Positions 62,585 through 64,000 of a DNA stretch of 64,000 bases are shown piece after piece. The position numbers and the translations under genes were made by a program. Positions within the stretch are counted from its first letter, which is position 1, and each line of letters opens with the position of its first letter. The DNA is from Flavobacterium sp. RSP15 (lineage in GTDB: Bacteria > Bacteroidota > Bacteroidia > Flavobacteriales > Flavobacteriaceae), in contig NZ_RYDL01000001.1 of the NCBI RefSeq assembly GCF_003968755.1, forward strand, positions 248,001 through 312,000, written 5' to 3'. Below the pieces are notes generated by a model. The model had not been told where the DNA came from, did not search any database, and worked only from the letters and a program-made list of their open reading frames with translations.

Positions 62585-64000
62585 TTATTTTTTAAGCAAC
62601 GTATCGTTGAATAAGTTTAAGATTCGGCCGTATTCGTCAACCCAAGAATAGGTTTCTTTAAAACCATGTGCCTCCACTGGAAAACTGGATAAACTCCATT
62701 TTTTCTTCCCTAATTCGATAAAACGCTGAGACAAACGAACAATATCTTTGTACTCTACATTATCATCTACCATTCCGTGAAGCATCAATAAATCTCCTTC
62801 TAAATTATCTGCAAAATAGATTGGAGAACTTTTTTTGTAAGCATCCGGATCCGTTTCTGGAAAATTAAGAATATTTCCAGTATAACCATGATTGTAATGC
62901 GCCCAATCTGTAACGGAACGCAATGCAGCTCCAGAAGCAAACTCTTTAGGCGTAGTCAACATTCCCATCAACGTGATGAAACCGCCGTAAGAACCGCCAT
63001 AAATCCCAACTCTTGTCGCATCGATTCCATGATTTTCAACTAGGTATTTCTTTCCGTCAATTTGATCTGTTAAGTCCTTCCCGCCCATAAAACGGTAAAT
63101 TCCTGTTCTAAAATCACGCCCATATCCATCGCTGCCTCGATAATCAATATCTAAAACAGTATAGCCTAAATCGACCAATAAATTATGAAACATGTATTCT
63201 CTGTGGTAGTTACTCCAATAGTTATGGGCGTTTTGCAAATAACCGGCACCATGAACAAACAAGATAGCTGCTTTATTCGCATTGGCAGTTTGCGGCTTAT
63301 ACAATCTCGCATTTACGGGAGTTCCATCCTGCGCTTTGAAAGTAATCACTTCCGGTTCACGCCAAGAATATCCTTTGAAACTTTCCGATGTTGAAGCCGT
63401 TATCTGATTTAAGTTTGTATTCTTTTTATTAGGCGCTACATACAATTCCCAAGGTTTATTTTTATACGAGTAACGAATCAATAAGGTGCTTTCGTCTGGA
63501 GACAAACTCACTTCATGAGCACCATCTTTAGTCAAAATTGGCTGTAAAACCATATTTGCCACTTCTAATTTATAGAAATTTCTGTTTCCGGGATGCGTGG
63601 TTGTTGTGGTTAAATAAAAAAACTTTTTATCTTTTGCTAAACTCACGTTGCGCACTTCCCAATTTCCTTTAGTCAGTTGAGTTTTCTTTTTTGATTTTAA
63701 ATTATAGCTGTACAAATGCGAATAACCAGTTTCTTCGGATTGAAAATAAGCAGTTTCATTGTCTCCCAAAAATCCCAGCGTTCCTCTTCCATACGAATTA
63801 GAAGGAATTCCGGGCCCGCCAATCCACGCTTCATCATGTTGATGGTCTAATTCCTGAAAAGTTCCTTTCTCTAAATTTAAACTGACAATCCATCTATCTT
63901 TGTTGTCCTGGCTTCGTATTTCACTAATTGCATACGAACCATTTTCATTGTAAACAGGTTCCTGAACTACAATCAATTTATTCTTTTTTTCTGTAGTTTT
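62585..64000 (-). CDS. S9-family serine peptidase (DPP-IV-like), N-terminus beyond window
   Basis: A truncated gene; 471 codons are visible and the frame stays open to the right edge. The first part is the beta-propeller domain with repeated strands (SGGSYGG-type catalytic part follows). The nucleophile is in IYGGSYGGFITLMG, the aspartate in MVDDNVEY and the histidine in VEAHGFKE, so the catalytic triad is complete. Likely an exported dipeptidyl peptidase that removes dipeptides after proline. It is about 100 bases upstream of purC on the same strand, but a purC promoter separates them. Neither length nor signal peptide can be judged. Confidence 0.88.
   Translation of the reverse strand, partial: KTTEKKNKLIVVQEPVYNENGSYAISEIRSQDNKDRWIVSLNLEKGTFQELDHQHDEAWIGGPGIPSNSYGRGTLGFLGDNETAYFQSEETGYSHLYSYNLKSKKKTQLTKGNWEVRNVSLAKDKKFFYLTTTTTHPGNRNFYKLEVANMVLQPILTKDGAHEVSLSPDESTLLIRYSYKNKPWELYVAPNKKNTNLNQITASTSESFKGYSWREPEVITFKAQDGTPVNARLYKPQTANANKAAILFVHGAGYLQNAHNYWSNYHREYMFHNLLVDLGYTVLDIDYRGSDGYGRDFRTGIYRFMGGKDLTDQIDGKKYLVENHGIDATRVGIYGGSYGGFITLMGMLTTPKEFASGAALRSVTDWAHYNHGYTGNILNFPETDPDAYKKSSPIYFADNLEGDLLMLHGMVDDNVEYKDIVRLSQRFIELGKKKWSLSSFPVEAHGFKETYSWVDEYGRILNLFNDTLLKK

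Noticed and set aside
1..64000. CRISPR array, tRNA genes, prophage or toxin-antitoxin pair
   Set aside because: I found no regular spacer array, no cloverleaf sequence and no phage structural genes; the short repeats seen are simple-sequence or hairpin repeats.

Overview
The window is AT-rich chromosomal DNA from a member of the Bacteroidota, almost certainly the family Flavobacteriaceae and probably Flavobacterium or a close relative. The evidence is the protein families (DUF6155, DUF3822, DUF4294, DUF3570/DUF4266, fused HisIE, bifunctional HisB), promoters of the Bacteroidota type (TTG, about 17-23 bases, TAnnTTTG), and AT-rich spacers with simple-sequence repeats. It is mostly ordinary chromosome with several accessory blocks. 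No tRNA, rRNA operon, CRISPR array or intact insertion sequence was seen.

Layout. 1-1426: an esterase and an edge-truncated ATP-grasp ligase. 1717-7915: small housekeeping genes, an MscS-like channel with a DUF3817 protein, a DUF6155 gene cut by an in-frame stop, and two superfamily 2 helicases. 7937-13635: a frameshifted Bcr/CflA-type drug exporter, a TSUP permease divergent from an Lrp-type regulator, an FKBP isomerase, and a PhyH-type dioxygenase divergent from an AraC regulator. 13680-20480: secreted M1 peptidase, PhoD-like phosphatase, then a second ATP-grasp/esterase group that also holds an M17 aminopeptidase. 20608-28936: a complete histidine operon (hisG-D-C-x-B-H-A-y-F-IE) with two non-his genes inside, preceded by a histidine-rich leader peptide and an attenuator. 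29352-33177: DUF3570, DUF4266, ApbE, thioredoxin and Rieske genes, a likely envelope redox module.

33877-40111: an AraC regulator followed by hxlB, hxlA, gnd, zwf and pgl. Together with a phosphoglucose isomerase encoded elsewhere, these enzymes close a dissimilatory ribulose monophosphate cycle that oxidises formaldehyde to CO2 and yields two reduced NAD(P). 41017-47684: a LytTR regulator, a lone receiver, a DUF4402 pilin-like protein, a PapD-like chaperone, a histidine-kinase fragment without ATPase domain, and an FimD-like usher. This looks like a minimal chaperone-usher surface-fibre system, unusual for this phylum, and is the best candidate for a little-described system.

47871-64000: RecD-like helicase, DUF3822-rsmD, ketopantoate reductase-like gene, rnpB (RNase P RNA), dnaX with an A10 slippage site that would produce both gamma and tau, the polyphosphate operon sixA-ppk1-ppx, a decayed IS4-family transposase, DUF4294, an M42 peptidase, purC, and a right-edge-truncated S9 peptidase. 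Two copies of an intergenic hairpin repeat (about 6.4 kb and 61.4 kb) differ in sequence but keep the stem paired.
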